DNA of 64,000 nucleotides, from contig NZ_JAEUWU010000001.1 in NCBI RefSeq assembly GCF_019754945.1, positions 496,001 to 560,000 on the forward strand. The letters are read 5' to 3'. Origin of the DNA: Corynebacterium pseudokroppenstedtii (GTDB lineage Bacteria; Actinomycetota; Actinomycetes; Mycobacteriales; Mycobacteriaceae). Shown piece after piece: positions 38,223 through 48,308 of the stretch. The notes beneath the pieces are model-generated. The model was not told where the DNA came from, did not search any database, and saw only the letters and a list, made by a program, of their open reading frames with translations. The number at the start of each line of letters is the position of its first letter. Positions within the stretch are counted from its first letter, which is position 1. The translations under genes and the position numbers were made by a program.

Positions 38223-40337
38223 GTGTCTATTTCGCCCCATACCCCTGCACCCGACCGCCCTGTGGCTCGGGTGCTTCCGCTTCTCAAGGTGGCGCACCTC
38301 GACCGTGAATTCGACTACCTCGTTGATGCGGCCGTCGATGAGGACGTCAAACCGGGGGTTATGGTGCGAGTCCACTTTTCAGGTCGGCTCACTGATGCGC
38401 TGGTGTTGTCGCGCAAAGATGAGTCCGATCACGCCGGTCGTCTCTCGTGGATCGATCGGGTGATTAGCCGGGAGATCGTTGCACCTGAAACATTTCGGAC
38501 TCTGGTTTTTACCTTGGCGCAGCGGTACGGCGGATTGCGGTCGGACATTATTCGGTCCGCTCTCCCTCCCCGTCATGCCACTGCAGAAAAAGCAGCCCTG
38601 GAAGCTATAGAGCACGGGGATGATCCATGGGCGTCTGCTACTGACGACGCCGACACCAGCGACGCCGCGGATAACAACACCGACGACAATGCGGCCCTCG
38701 ATGAGGCATGGTCACACTACCGGTTCGGGCCATCATTCGTGAAGGCCGTGCTGCGCGGCAAAGCTCCCCGAGCAGTATGGCAGATCGCGCCGGGGGACGA
38801 GTGGCCCATGCGCATCGCTCAACTAGCAGCACGGACCGCTCGCGGTGGCGGCGGAGTTCTCATCATCGTGCCTGATCAGCGAACCATTAACCGCCTCTCT
38901 CATGCCCTCAAAGAGGAGCTCAGCTCCCGCCAGTGGACACAATTAACCGCGAGCCTGGGCCGCCACGCCCGATACCGTCGATTTATCGACATCCTCCACG
39001 GGGTCAATCGGGTGGTGGTCGGCACACGAGGAGCAGCGTTCGCTCCCGTGAAAAACCTGTCCCTCATCGTTATTCTCGACGACGGCGACGACAACCTCGT
39101 CGATCCGCGAGCTCCCTACGTCCACGCCCGTGAAGTATTGACGCTACGGGCGAGTATTGAGAAAGCAGCGATGATAGTGGGAAGCGTCGGGAGAACTGCG
39201 GAAGCTCAACTCCTCGTCGAATCCGGGTGGGCGCACAATTTGGTGTCACCACGGGAGGCTATTCGTGCCGCTATGCCCCGGATTCGCGCCATCGGCGACA
39301 CTGATTTTGAACTGGCGAAGGACCCGGCGGCGAAACGCGCCCGAATTCCCCATGTTGCCTTTGAGGCGATACGGTCCAGCCATCGTCGAGGGTGTTCTGC
39401 ACTCATCCATGTGCCTCGAAAAGGGTATGTTCCGACGCTGGCGTGCCAGCGCTGCGGCGAGCCGGCACGGTGCCGATACTGTAACGGGCCACTAGGTCTG
39501 CCAGGCCAGACGGGACAGGGAACTGCTACATCTCCTGTTGGTGAACAAGCATCTGATGCGGGTTACCCAACCTGCCGCTGGTGCGGGCGGCCTGATCCGT
39601 CTTTTCGCTGTGACAATTGCGGCTCGACAAGGATCCGCGCGGTGATCGTCGGCGCGGACCGTACCGCTGAAGAATTGGGACGCTCATTCCCCGGCATCCC
39701 CGTCGTCGTCAGTACGGGGGACAACATCATCGCATCTATCCCGGACGAACCGAGCCTCGTGATTGCTACGCCAGGCTCTGCTCCCGTCGCCGAGGACAAG
39801 AAATTTGGGGCTGCGGTGATTCTGGATACGTGGTCGGAGCTGAAACGTGAAGATGTTCGTGCTCATGAGGAAGCGCTCACATCCTGGCTCGATGTCGCGT
39901 CCTTGGTCGAGTCGCATAACGACGGGGGAGAAGTCGTTGTGGTTGCTGATGCGCAGACTCCGGTGGTTCAGTCATTGATCCGGTGGGACCCCGTCGGTGC
40001 TGCCGCTGTCGAGTTGGAACACCGTCGGGAAGCTGGGTTTTCGCCTGCCGTGCATATGGCGGCCATCGATGGGACAGAGCGCGATATTTCACAATTCAGG
40101 CGCCTCATCGATGTCCCTGCGGATTCCCAGTTTCTCGGACCGGTTCCGCTGCCACCGGGAATAGATCCGCCCGCTAACACACCAGCGCACGACTGTCTTC
40201 GTCTGCTCATTCGAGCGAATACGAGCCACGGACCACTCGCCTTGGGCTCAGCGCTGCGTGCTGCACGGATTAAAGCCGCAGTGAATAAGGTGGACTTAGC
40301 TATTCGGGTGATCGTGGACCCCATTCACATCGGCTAA
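38223..40337 (+). CDS. priA: Primosomal protein N' (PriA), ATPase-degenerate actinobacterial form
   Basis: A 704-residue PriA homologue for replication restart. The 3' DNA-binding N-terminal domain (ARVLPLLKVAHLDREFDYLV) and the zinc-binding cysteine set (CQRCGEPARCRYCNGPLG, then CRWCG and CDNCG) are intact. The helicase core is not: where the Walker A should be, the protein reads QIAPGDEWP, and the DEXH position reads VILDDGDD. Loss of ATPase motifs is known for actinobacterial PriA, so it probably works as a loading scaffold and not as a helicase. An acidic insertion (TDDADTSDAADNNTDDNA) follows the N-terminal domain. GTG 38223 has AGGA 7 bases upstream. Confidence 0.92.
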   Translation: MSISPHTPAPDRPVARVLPLLKVAHLDREFDYLVDAAVDEDVKPGVMVRVHFSGRLTDALVLSRKDESDHAGRLSWIDRVISREIVAPETFRTLVFTLAQRYGGLRSDIIRSALPPRHATAEKAALEAIEHGDDPWASATDDADTSDAADNNTDDNAALDEAWSHYRFGPSFVKAVLRGKAPRAVWQIAPGDEWPMRIAQLAARTARGGGGVLIIVPDQRTINRLSHALKEELSSRQWTQLTASLGRHARYRRFIDILHGVNRVVVGTRGAAFAPVKNLSLIVILDDGDDNLVDPRAPYVHAREVLTLRASIEKAAMIVGSVGRTAEAQLLVESGWAHNLVSPREAIRAAMPRIRAIGDTDFELAKDPAAKRARIPHVAFEAIRSSHRRGCSALIHVPRKGYVPTLACQRCGEPARCRYCNGPLGLPGQTGQGTATSPVGEQASDAGYPTCRWCGRPDPSFRCDNCGSTRIRAVIVGADRTAEELGRSFPGIPVVVSTGDNIIASIPDEPSLVIATPGSAPVAEDKKFGAAVILDTWSELKREDVRAHEEALTSWLDVASLVESHNDGGEVVVVADAQTPVVQSLIRWDPVGAAAVELEHRREAGFSPAVHMAAIDGTERDISQFRRLIDVPADSQFLGPVPLPPGIDPPANTPAHDCLRLLIRANTSHGPLALGSALRAARIKAAVNKVDLAIRVIVDPIHIG

Positions 40338-40470
40338 ACTATGACCGCGTTTATGTCGCTTGTGGGTGGCATGATGCTCACATGCTTACTGTTGTAAGCG
40401 ATCTTCACTGCATAGTCGTTCGTTGTCTTTAGTTGTCGTTAATCGTCGCTGTTGGGAGTGTTGCGTCGTT

Positions 40471-41007
40471 ATGAGTCTTCGTCGTATCCGGATTTTTGGA
40501 GACCCCGTATTGACGACACCGGCAGAACCGGTCACCGACTTTGACGAGCCATTGCGGACCCTCGTCGACGACATGATGGGGACCATGGATCACTACCGAG
40601 GTGCCGGTCTTGCGGCGAATCAGGTAGGGGTTTTGCGACGAGTCTTCGTCTATAACTGTGGGGGCAGACGCGGTCACATCGTTAATCCGGTGTGGGAACA
40701 CGAGGGTGACGAAACCCAATATGGGCCGGAGGGCTGTCTTTCTGTCCCGTCGATCCACGCCGATACTCGACGATGGATGAACGTTTCCGTCACCGGGCAA
40801 ACTGTCGACGGGGACCCGGTGTCGTTTTCGGCCGACGGTATTCTGGCACGCTGCATCCAGCATGAAACCGATCACCTCGACGGTGTGATGTACATGCGCA
40901 GGCTGGAACCAGATATTCGTAAAGAGACGATGGCGCAGATCCGTACCGCCGAGTGGTTCGCTCACCCTGAGCTGGCATACCGCGATAAAGATGGAGTGAA
41001 GAACTAA
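40471..41007 (+). CDS. def: Peptide deformylase
   Basis: A 178-residue metalloenzyme that removes the formyl group from nascent proteins. All three motifs are present: GAGLAANQVGV, EGCLSVP with the metal cysteine, and QHETDHLDG with the HExxH histidines. ATG 40471 gives the conserved MSLRRIRIFGDPVL start; GGGAG lies 12 bases upstream. The frame open from 40423 adds residues unlike the family. The stop overlaps the fmt ATG by one base; def-fmt-rsmB is a classical order. Confidence 0.96.
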   Translation: MSLRRIRIFGDPVLTTPAEPVTDFDEPLRTLVDDMMGTMDHYRGAGLAANQVGVLRRVFVYNCGGRRGHIVNPVWEHEGDETQYGPEGCLSVPSIHADTRRWMNVSVTGQTVDGDPVSFSADGILARCIQHETDHLDGVMYMRRLEPDIRKETMAQIRTAEWFAHPELAYRDKDGVKN

Positions 41008-42044
41008 TGCGCGTTGTTTTTGCAGGAACCCCGACGCCAGCAGCGACTGCTTTACAAGCACTGCTTGATTCACATCACGACGTTGTTGCCGTCTTAACAC
41101 GTCCCGACGCTCCTCATGGCCGTGGTCGTCGGCTCTATCCCAGCCCTGCTGCCGAGCTCGCCGAAGCGCACGACGTCCCTGTCATCAAAACCTCTACGTT
41201 AAAGGACGAGTCGGTCATTGATTCCCTCGCGGAATACAAGCCGGACTGCATACCCGTCGTCGCTTATGGTGCTTTAGTGCCCCCAAACGTACTTACACTA
41301 CCTCGCTGGGGCTGGGTCAACCTGCACTTTTCGTTGTTACCGCGATGGCGAGGTGCAGCTCCTGTGCAGCGCGCCATTGAAGCGGGGGACAGGGAAACAG
41401 GCGTGACCGTCTTCCGCATTGAGGAAGGGCTGGACACGGGCGACATATTTGCCTCTGCGCCCGCCGATATCACCAACGATGACACTGCCGGTTCACTCAT
41501 GGAACGGCTGACCGATCAGGGTGCCCAGATGCTCGTCGACACCCTGGGCGCTATTGAGAATGGAACGGCAACACCGACACCGCAAAGTGACGACGGTGCG
41601 ACGTATGCCAAGAAAATCTCGACTGAGGACACGCGCATCGACTGGAATAAGCCGGCATCGACGGTTGACCAGGCAATCCGTGCGGTCACGCCTGATCCCG
41701 GAGCATGGACACTACTTGAGGATGACCGAATCCGCGTCGGAGCTGTGCGGCCTATCACTGATCCGCGGGACCCTATCGAAAAATCGCTGTCATTAGCGCC
41801 CGGAGAGATTGCGTGGAAAAAGAATCGCGTATGGGTGGGAACCGCGGATTATCCTGTGCAACTTGGCTCTGTCCAGGCGCCTGGTAAGAAGATGATGGAG
41901 GCCGGAGCGTGGGTGAGGGGCGCGCATCTTGCCAATGGCCTCGACAACGATAAGTCGACGCGCAATAAATCGGCTCAGAATAATCCAGCAGAACGAGATG
42001 AATCGTACGACGACACACCGCATGAAGGGACGCGCTTTCAATGA
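41007..42044 (+). CDS. fmt: Methionyl-tRNA formyltransferase
   Basis: A 345-residue enzyme that formylates initiator Met-tRNA with 10-formyl-THF. FAGTPTPAATALQAL starts the Rossmann-like domain, and the catalytic HFSLLPRWRGAAPVQ and GVTVFRIEEGLDTGDI are in place; the C-terminal OB-like domain binds tRNA. A polar tail of about 30 residues (NDKSTRNKSAQNNPAERDES) is longer than usual. It overlaps def by one base and rsmB by four (ATGA). Confidence 0.96.
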   Translation: MRVVFAGTPTPAATALQALLDSHHDVVAVLTRPDAPHGRGRRLYPSPAAELAEAHDVPVIKTSTLKDESVIDSLAEYKPDCIPVVAYGALVPPNVLTLPRWGWVNLHFSLLPRWRGAAPVQRAIEAGDRETGVTVFRIEEGLDTGDIFASAPADITNDDTAGSLMERLTDQGAQMLVDTLGAIENGTATPTPQSDDGATYAKKISTEDTRIDWNKPASTVDQAIRAVTPDPGAWTLLEDDRIRVGAVRPITDPRDPIEKSLSLAPGEIAWKKNRVWVGTADYPVQLGSVQAPGKKMMEAGAWVRGAHLANGLDNDKSTRNKSAQNNPAERDESYDDTPHEGTRFQ

Positions 42045-43615
42045 GTGGAGGATTTCGTTCGCGCAGTGAATCAGCGCGTCACCTCAAGTCTGATGTCAAG
42101 GGGGCGAAGCAGACACCGTCGGATAGGGGAGCGTCGCACTCGGATAGAAAAACGCCACAGCAACGGCAACACCGCCAGCGCAATGACAATACCAAGCGCC
42201 ACCAGGGCCAACGGGGCTCATCGGGTGGGAATAAGACAAATAGAAAACCTGCACGTGAGCATCATCGCGATGTACCACGCTATGTGGCGTGGCAAGCGCT
42301 CTTCCGTGTAGACACCGAAAACGCTTTCGGCAACATCGTTCTTCCGTCGCTCATGAAGGAATACGGCCTGACGGGTCGGGATGCTGCATTCACTACCGAG
42401 TTGGGTTACGGCTCACTGCGCGCCCAAGGGCTTGTGGACGCAGTGATCGGTGAGTGTTCGAGCCGCCCCCTTGAGGCCATTGATCCTGCCGTCATTGCTG
42501 TGCTCCGCCTGGGTACGTACCAGCTTCTGCGTATGCGCGTCGGCAATCATGCCGCAGTCAATACGTCGGTGGATTTATGCCAAGAGGTCGAGAAACCGAA
42601 AGCTAAGGGATTTGTTAATGCTGTTCTGCACTCCGTTGCGCAGCGAACTGAATCAGAGTGGATAGATCATCTCACTAAGAACGCGGATCCGTTTGAACGC
42701 ATGGCGCTGGCAACAGCTCACCCCGAGTGGATCGTGAAAGTGTTCCGCGATTCGCTGGGTGACTACGCCATTTCCGAATTATCAGACGCGTTAATTGCCG
42801 ACGATGCACGGCCGCGTGTGCACCTCGTCGCCCGTCCCGGCGAAATCACTGCGGAAGAGCTGGCGCTCGTCACTGGTGGTGAGCAAACGTCGTACTCGCC
42901 CTATGGCGTGGTCCTCGAGGAGGGCGATCCGGGCGCTATTCCCGCTGTTCGTGAAGGTATGGCTGCGGTTCAGGATGAAGGATCGCAACTGATCGCTCGT
43001 GCTGCGGCCGAAGCACCTCTGGAGGGAGATGAGACAGGACAGTGGCTCGACCTATGTGCAGGTCCGGGTGGGAAAACCGCGTTGATGGCGTGCCTTGCGC
43101 GCATTGATGGTGCCCACGTCGATGCCGTCGAACCTGTTCCTCACCGGGCGCGGTTGGTCGAAAAAACGACATCCGGTCTTCCTGTGACCGTCCACACGGT
43201 CGATGGGCGGCAGTCGGGCCTCGAGGCACATTATGATCGCACGCTGGTCGATGCTCCATGTACAGGACTCGGAGCGCTCCGACGTCGGCCCGAAGCGCGC
43301 TGGCGAAAGTCCCCGGACGACCTCCCCGGGCTCGTTACGTTGCAACGAGAGCTGCTGGCTGCAGGAGCTGAACTCACTCGCCCCGGTGGAATAGTGGTGT
43401 ATTCAACGTGCTCGCCCCACATCGAAGAGACCATCAAGATTGTCGACTGGGCGGAAAAGAATTGCCCACTTCAACCTTTAGATACCGTTGACTATATGTG
43501 TGGAATGGAACACTGCCGCGCTGGCGAGAATGCTGTCCAAATGTGGCCGCACCGCCACGGAACGGACGCAATGTTCGTTCAAATTTTCCGCCGGAGCACG
43601 ACGCTAGAGCGGTAA
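42041..43615 (+). CDS. rsmB: 16S rRNA m5C967 methyltransferase (RsmB/Sun)
   Basis: A 524-residue RNA methyltransferase. A basic, low-complexity N-terminus of about 75 residues (RKTPQQRQHRQRNDNTK) precedes a NusB-like RNA-binding domain (RYVAWQALFRVDTENAFGNI) and the SAM-dependent domain: LDLCAGPGGKTALMA for SAM, VDAPCTGLGALRRRPEARW and YSTCSPHIEET for the two cysteines. It should modify C967 (E. coli numbering) of 16S rRNA. The ATG overlaps the fmt stop. The long basic tail is unusual and may add RNA affinity. Confidence 0.94.
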   Translation: MSGGFRSRSESARHLKSDVKGAKQTPSDRGASHSDRKTPQQRQHRQRNDNTKRHQGQRGSSGGNKTNRKPAREHHRDVPRYVAWQALFRVDTENAFGNIVLPSLMKEYGLTGRDAAFTTELGYGSLRAQGLVDAVIGECSSRPLEAIDPAVIAVLRLGTYQLLRMRVGNHAAVNTSVDLCQEVEKPKAKGFVNAVLHSVAQRTESEWIDHLTKNADPFERMALATAHPEWIVKVFRDSLGDYAISELSDALIADDARPRVHLVARPGEITAEELALVTGGEQTSYSPYGVVLEEGDPGAIPAVREGMAAVQDEGSQLIARAAAEAPLEGDETGQWLDLCAGPGGKTALMACLARIDGAHVDAVEPVPHRARLVEKTTSGLPVTVHTVDGRQSGLEAHYDRTLVDAPCTGLGALRRRPEARWRKSPDDLPGLVTLQRELLAAGAELTRPGGIVVYSTCSPHIEETIKIVDWAEKNCPLQPLDTVDYMCGMEHCRAGENAVQMWPHRHGTDAMFVQIFRRSTTLER

Positions 43616-43624
43616 CATGTTGCC

Positions 43625-44404
43625 ATGACATCACGACTGGAACCATCCGCTGGGGTATCCGCACAGGCCACCCCACTTATCGCCCCATCGATCCTCTCAG
43701 CAGACTTTGCCCACCTCGCAAGGGACCTTAACGCGGTTTCTCACGCTGACTGGATCCATGTCGATGTGATGGATGGTCATTTCGTGCCGAATCTCAGTTT
43801 CGGATTGCCCATTGCGCAAGGGGTTGCGCGGGAAACTCAGCTCCCTCTGGATTGCCATCTGATGATTGACGATCCCGAACGATGGGCTCCCGATTACGCC
43901 GAATTCTATTCCGTCACTTTCCACGCCGAAGCGGTCGATGATATTGACGCCGCTATCGCGTTGGCACGAACATTGCGGGCGGCAGGTACGCGCGCCGGGA
44001 TCAGTATTAAGCCGAAAACACCAGTTGATGAGGTTCTCGCGCACCTCGAAGAGTTCGACATGGTTCTCGTCATGTCGGTGGAGCCTGGGTTCGGTGGCCA
44101 GAAATTTATGCCCGGGGTTCTCGACAAAGTACGCGCTCTGTGTGAACGGGCCGACAAGATATGGGGGAAGGAAACAGACGACGATAGTGTGGACGGGCGC
44201 TGTCTTATCGAAATAGACGGTGGAATTTCCGCCGACACCATTGCCAGCGCCGCCAAAGCCGGTGTTGATGTCTTCGTCGCTGGATCGGCGGTGTATAAAG
44301 CCGATTCCCCCAACGCTGCCATTGATGAACTTCGCGAGCATGCGCGTGCCGGGTATTCGTCGGCGGGCCGCGGAACTCAACACTTCGGCGTACCTCAGAA
44401 CTAA
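43625..44404 (+). CDS. rpe: Ribulose-phosphate 3-epimerase
   Basis: A 259-residue TIM-barrel enzyme interconverting ribulose-5-phosphate and xylulose-5-phosphate. PLIAPSILSADFAHL, WIHVDVMDGHFVPNLSFG, LDCHLMIDDPE, VLVMSVEPGFGGQKF and LIEIDGGIS carry the metal ligands and catalytic aspartates. It is about 35 residues longer than the typical 220: a polar N-terminus, a small loop insertion (KETDDDSVDGR) and a C-terminal tail. The stop overlaps the ribD ATG by one base. It supplies the pentose pool that both ribBA and the pentose phosphate genes use. Confidence 0.95.
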   Translation: MTSRLEPSAGVSAQATPLIAPSILSADFAHLARDLNAVSHADWIHVDVMDGHFVPNLSFGLPIAQGVARETQLPLDCHLMIDDPERWAPDYAEFYSVTFHAEAVDDIDAAIALARTLRAAGTRAGISIKPKTPVDEVLAHLEEFDMVLVMSVEPGFGGQKFMPGVLDKVRALCERADKIWGKETDDDSVDGRCLIEIDGGISADTIASAAKAGVDVFVAGSAVYKADSPNAAIDELREHARAGYSSAGRGTQHFGVPQN

Positions 44405-45477
44405 TGCACGAGTCGACGCCATCCCGTGGTGAGATAATCGGCCGGCACCCGGCGAACGTTATCGCGCATGCCATGGATCGGGCTGCCGAGCTCGGGTGGG
44501 CAGCCAAGGGGGCGACCAGCCCAAATCCGCCGGTAGGAGCTGTCATCATTGATGCCGACGGGCGAATTGTTGGCCAAGGGTGTACACAACCGGCGGGCGG
44601 TCCGCACGCGGAGGTCATGGCGGTTCGCGATGCTGGCGATGCGACAGCCGGTGCTACGGCCGTCGTCACTTTGGAACCGTGCGCTCACACCGGCCGGACT
44701 GGCCCCTGTACTGACGTGCTCCTTTCCGCGGGGATATCCACCGTCGTGTATGCAGTGCCAGACCCGAACCCGATCGCTCATGGCGGGCATGAGGTATTAG
44801 CCGGAGCGGGTCTCACTGTCATTGGTGGTTTTCATGCTGATGAGGTGCGTCGCGGCGCGCTACGTTCCTGGCTGCATCGGATTGATACTGGCCGAGCAAT
44901 GGTCACTCTGAAAGTTGCTGCCACCTTGGATGGCCGAGTTGCCGCGCCTGATGGAACATCACAGTGGATCACCTCTGCTGAGGCTCGTAACTATGTTCAT
45001 CGCGACCGGGCTACCCGCGATGCGCTGATCGTCGGAACGGGGACCGTGATAGCCGATAACCCGCGATTGACGGCTCGCAAACCGGACGGGACTCTCTATG
45101 CACATCAGCCCGATCACGTGATTATTGGTTCTCGGCCGATTCCGGAGGAAGCGAAGATATTCGCGCACGCACGGTCGCGGCACTTTGTTACCCACGATCT
45201 ATCCCACGTCATTCAGGAGCTAACCCGGCAGGGGTACGTCGATCTCCTCATTGAAGGCGGGCCGACGTTGGCTTCCGCTGCACTAGAGCAGGGGGTTGTT
45301 GACCACATTCACTGGTATGTTGCGCCCAGCATTCTTGGTTCCGGGCTGCCCGCGATACACATTCCTCACGTATCAACGCTCACCGACAGACGTGACTTCA
45401 CCACCGAACACATCAGTCAGCTCGGCCCTGATCTCCTCATCGACGCTCACCGGCAGGCTAAGGGGTCGTCAGAGTAA
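44404..45477 (+). CDS. ribD: Riboflavin biosynthesis deaminase-reductase RibD
   Basis: A 357-residue bifunctional enzyme for steps two and three of riboflavin synthesis. The N-terminal deaminase shows the zinc site GGPHAEVMAV and LEPCAHTGRTGPCTDVLL; the C-terminal reductase shows VTLKVAATLDGRVAAPDG, IVGTGTVIADNPRLTAR and LLIEGGPTLASA. It overlaps rpe by one base. I see no FMN riboswitch before it, and none would fit because rpe is directly upstream. Confidence 0.95.
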   Translation: MHESTPSRGEIIGRHPANVIAHAMDRAAELGWAAKGATSPNPPVGAVIIDADGRIVGQGCTQPAGGPHAEVMAVRDAGDATAGATAVVTLEPCAHTGRTGPCTDVLLSAGISTVVYAVPDPNPIAHGGHEVLAGAGLTVIGGFHADEVRRGALRSWLHRIDTGRAMVTLKVAATLDGRVAAPDGTSQWITSAEARNYVHRDRATRDALIVGTGTVIADNPRLTARKPDGTLYAHQPDHVIIGSRPIPEEAKIFAHARSRHFVTHDLSHVIQELTRQGYVDLLIEGGPTLASAALEQGVVDHIHWYVAPSILGSGLPAIHIPHVSTLTDRRDFTTEHISQLGPDLLIDAHRQAKGSSE

Positions 45478-45486
45478 ATCACCCTG

Positions 45487-45503
45487 AGCATTATCGGAAT
45501 GCT
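45487..45503 (+). terminator. Small hairpin between ribD and ribE
   Basis: AGCATT (45487-45492) pairs with AATGCT (45498-45503) across a five-base loop, 10 bases after the ribD stop. There is no T tract, so termination is doubtful; RNA processing is as likely. Confidence 0.25.
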
Positions 45504-45535
45504 TAAGCACCGAAAGACAGACACAGAAAGATAGA

Positions 45536-46252
45536 ATGGCAATCGTGTTTACTGGCATCGTTGAAGCTCTTGGAACAGTCGTCGCTATTGATCGGGGAGC
45601 GGAATCGCCCTCAGATCAGGCTGAGGCATCGTCGTCGAACAAAGAGCGAAATACCCCCGATTTCATCAGGCTTACTGTTGACGCACCAGGAGTCACCGAT
45701 ACCCTCTCCAAGGGAGATTCACTCGCAGTCAACGGTGTGTGCTTGACGGACGCTGGTCATGAGGGAACAGCGGTGATCATGGACGTCATGGGCGAAACAC
45801 TTGATCGCACAACACTGGGCGATATTCACCCCGGTGACCAGGTGAACCTTGAACGGGCAGTCCAACCATCACAGCGCCTCGGCGGGCATATAGTTCAAGG
45901 CCACGTCGATGGAACAGCCCGGTTACTCTCACGAGACCCTCACGATAAATGGGAGGTCTTCCGCTTCAGTCTTCCGTCGAATTTAGCTCGATATGTTGTT
46001 GAAAAGGGATCTATCGCCGTCAGCGGGACATCACTCACTGTCTCCGCGGTAGCACCTCCCGACACTCCCGACCCGTGGTTTGAGGTCTCATTAATCCCCA
46101 CCACCATGCGGGACACTATCCTCGGCTCGCTCGCAGTGGATGCCCCGGTCAATATCGAGGTCGATATTGTCGCCAAATACATCGAACGCAATGCCAATGT
46201 CAGTGGTTATCTCCACGCGGTGACCGACCCAACAGCTCAGCAGTCGAAATAA
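45536..46252 (+). CDS. ribE: Riboflavin synthase, alpha subunit
   Basis: A 238-residue enzyme that dismutates 6,7-dimethyl-8-ribityllumazine to riboflavin. Two lumazine-binding repeats are present: [11 protein letters not shown] with [10 protein letters not shown], and [14 protein letters not shown] with [13 protein letters not shown] polar insertion ([18 protein letters not shown]) after the first strand lengthens it from about 210. ATG 45536 has AGAAAG 5 bases upstream; GTG 45545 would start at the family's usual FTGIVE and is an alternative. ribBA follows 25 bases later. Confidence 0.94.
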   Translation: MAIVFTGIVEALGTVVAIDRGAESPSDQAEASSSNKERNTPDFIRLTVDAPGVTDTLSKGDSLAVNGVCLTDAGHEGTAVIMDVMGETLDRTTLGDIHPGDQVNLERAVQPSQRLGGHIVQGHVDGTARLLSRDPHDKWEVFRFSLPSNLARYVVEKGSIAVSGTSLTVSAVAPPDTPDPWFEVSLIPTTMRDTILGSLAVDAPVNIEVDIVAKYIERNANVSGYLHAVTDPTAQQSK

Positions 46253-46277
46253 TAGAAGATGGAAACAAGAGAAGACG

Positions 46278-47663
46278 ATGGAACAACACGCCGTGACTAC
46301 ACCACACAACGATCTCGCAGAGCCCCACAGTCACTCCCACGATCAAGGCTCTGATTCTCAGAATTCACATACGTACCGGGGAAACATCCAGCTCAACACC
46401 ATTGACGAGGCTATCCGCGACATTGCAGCAGGCAAGCCGGTGATCGTCGTCGACGACGAGGATCGCGAAAACGAAGGCGATATGATCATCGCCGCCGATC
46501 GTATTACCGCGACGTCGCTCGCGTTCATGGTGCGGTATTCGTCGGGGTATGTGTGCGTCGGCATGACTGATGAGGACGCTGACCGGTGCGACCTCCCGCC
46601 CATGGTTACGCGAAACCAGGACAAGAAAAGCACGGCTTATACGGTCACTGTCGACGCGGCAGAAGGCGGAACCACCGGCATTTCAGCCACCGATCGCGCG
46701 CATACCATTCGATTACTGGCGTCTCCTGATTCCGGCCCCGCGGATTTCACACGACCCGGCCATGTGGTCCCTCTTCGAGCCCGACCAGGAGGAGTCCTTG
46801 TTCGCGCCGGGCATACCGAGGCTGCCGTCGACCTTGCGCGACTGGCTCACCTCAATCCAGCCGGTGCGCTCTGTGAGGTAGTGAGCGAAGAAGATCCCAC
46901 CACCATGGCACGGGGACCCGAGCTACGTCGGTTTGCCGACGAGCATTCGCTCACGATGATCTCCATCGACCAGCTCATCGCTTACCGACGGAACACGGAG
47001 CAACTTGTTGAGCGCGTTGTGGAAACCACGCTTCCGACGTCTTATGGCCGTTTTACCGCCATCGGATATAGAAACGTCATTGATGGACTCGAGCACGTAG
47101 CCCTCGTCGTCGGTGATCCCTCTGATAACGGCGGGGAAGATGTCCTCGTCAGAGTCCACTCCGAGTGTCTCACCGGAGATGTTTTTGGATCCCGCCGGTG
47201 TGATTGTGGCGATCAGCTCCATCAAGCAATGGAAGAGGTGTACAAGGAGGGACGCGGCGTCGTTCTTTATATGCGCGGTCACGAGGGCCGGGGCATTGGT
47301 CTTCTGAACAAGTTGCAGGCCTATAAGCTGCAAGATGACGGTTACGACACAGTTGACGCCAATATTGAACTTGGTAAGCCAGCTGATGCGCGTGAATACG
47401 GGACAGGTTCCGCCATACTTTCCGATCTCGGCGTTAAATCCATGATTCTCTTGTCTAATAATCCGACGAAACGAGCGGGGCTGAAGGGGCATGACTTACG
47501 AATCAGCGGCCGTCGAAGTATTGAGGTCAATGTGTACCCCGAAAACCTCAACTATCTTCGTACAAAGCGTGACAAGATGGGCCACGATTTACCTAGTTTG
47601 AATGCCTGGGAAGCCGCTCATACGCCAGGGCACGCAGGACCGTCTGACAACCCGCCAGAATAA
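46278..47663 (+). CDS. ribBA: 3,4-dihydroxy-2-butanone-4-phosphate synthase / GTP cyclohydrolase II
   Basis: A 461-residue fusion providing both precursors of riboflavin: RibB acts on ribulose-5-phosphate, RibA opens GTP. The RibB half has [17 protein letters not shown] and [10 protein letters not shown]; the RibA half has the zinc cysteines in [20 protein letters not shown] and [12 protein letters not shown] histidine- and serine-rich N-terminus of about 38 residues ([15 protein letters not shown]) precedes RibB. ATG 46278 has AGAGAAG upstream. It lies between ribE and ribH, the normal actinobacterial order. Confidence 0.96.
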   Translation: MEQHAVTTPHNDLAEPHSHSHDQGSDSQNSHTYRGNIQLNTIDEAIRDIAAGKPVIVVDDEDRENEGDMIIAADRITATSLAFMVRYSSGYVCVGMTDEDADRCDLPPMVTRNQDKKSTAYTVTVDAAEGGTTGISATDRAHTIRLLASPDSGPADFTRPGHVVPLRARPGGVLVRAGHTEAAVDLARLAHLNPAGALCEVVSEEDPTTMARGPELRRFADEHSLTMISIDQLIAYRRNTEQLVERVVETTLPTSYGRFTAIGYRNVIDGLEHVALVVGDPSDNGGEDVLVRVHSECLTGDVFGSRRCDCGDQLHQAMEEVYKEGRGVVLYMRGHEGRGIGLLNKLQAYKLQDDGYDTVDANIELGKPADAREYGTGSAILSDLGVKSMILLSNNPTKRAGLKGHDLRISGRRSIEVNVYPENLNYLRTKRDKMGHDLPSLNAWEAAHTPGHAGPSDNPPE

Positions 47664-47763
47664 AGGCGCATCGGTTTTTACATCCATCTCCGTGCCGTGA
47701 ACACGAACATAAACTCGCGCAAGCACATGTCACTACCGCACTTACCACCGAAAGGAATAACTC

Positions 47764-48243
47764 ATGAGTGGCGAGGGAAGCCCCACCATCACCATCGAAC
47801 CTGGATCTGCACACGGACTCCGTGTCGCCATCGTTGTCTCGGAATGGAATCGAGACATCACCGATGAATTAGCATCTCAGGCACGTCAAGCAGGGGAGAC
47901 AGCCGGGGCGGAGGTCACCGTCATTCCGGTCGTCGGTGCACTCGAAATCCCCGTCGTCGTCAAGAAAGCCACCCGAGCGTATGACGTTGTCGTCGCCCTG
48001 GGCTGTGTCATCCAAGGGGGAACCCCTCACTTTGATCACGTGTGTAACGCGGTGACGTACGGATTGACAAAAATTGCCGTGGAGACAGAAACACCCGTCG
48101 GAAATGGTGTTCTGACCTGCAACACCCATGAACAAGCCGTCGACAGGGCTGGTGGCCCGACAGCGCATGAAAATAAAGGCGCTGAGGCCATGATTGCTGC
48201 CATTCATACTGCTCAAACACTAAAAAGCATGGCTGCGGATTAA
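47764..48243 (+). CDS. ribH: 6,7-dimethyl-8-ribityllumazine synthase
   Basis: A 159-residue enzyme that condenses the RibA- and RibB-derived precursors, forming icosahedral or pentameric shells. RVAIVVSEWNRDITDEL, VVGALEIPVVVKK and ALGCVIQGGTPHFDHV (catalytic histidine) are typical. ATG 47764 follows GAAAGGA by 6 bases. A 100-base gap separates it from ribBA; I see no terminator there, so it is probably in the same transcript. Confidence 0.96.
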   Translation: MSGEGSPTITIEPGSAHGLRVAIVVSEWNRDITDELASQARQAGETAGAEVTVIPVVGALEIPVVVKKATRAYDVVVALGCVIQGGTPHFDHVCNAVTYGLTKIAVETETPVGNGVLTCNTHEQAVDRAGGPTAHENKGAEAMIAAIHTAQTLKSMAAD

Positions 48244-48308
48244 AGGTGGATTAAAAGAGTAACCCCGCAGTGTTCTGACTACAGAGGCAGTATCCACGAA
48301 CAGTATCC

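Noticed and set aside
43697..44422. Antisense open frame of 241 codons across rpe
   Set aside because: Covers a well-supported gene and shows no motif.
45478..45535. FMN riboswitch upstream of ribE or ribD
   Set aside because: The gaps are too short and lack the conserved FMN-element blocks.
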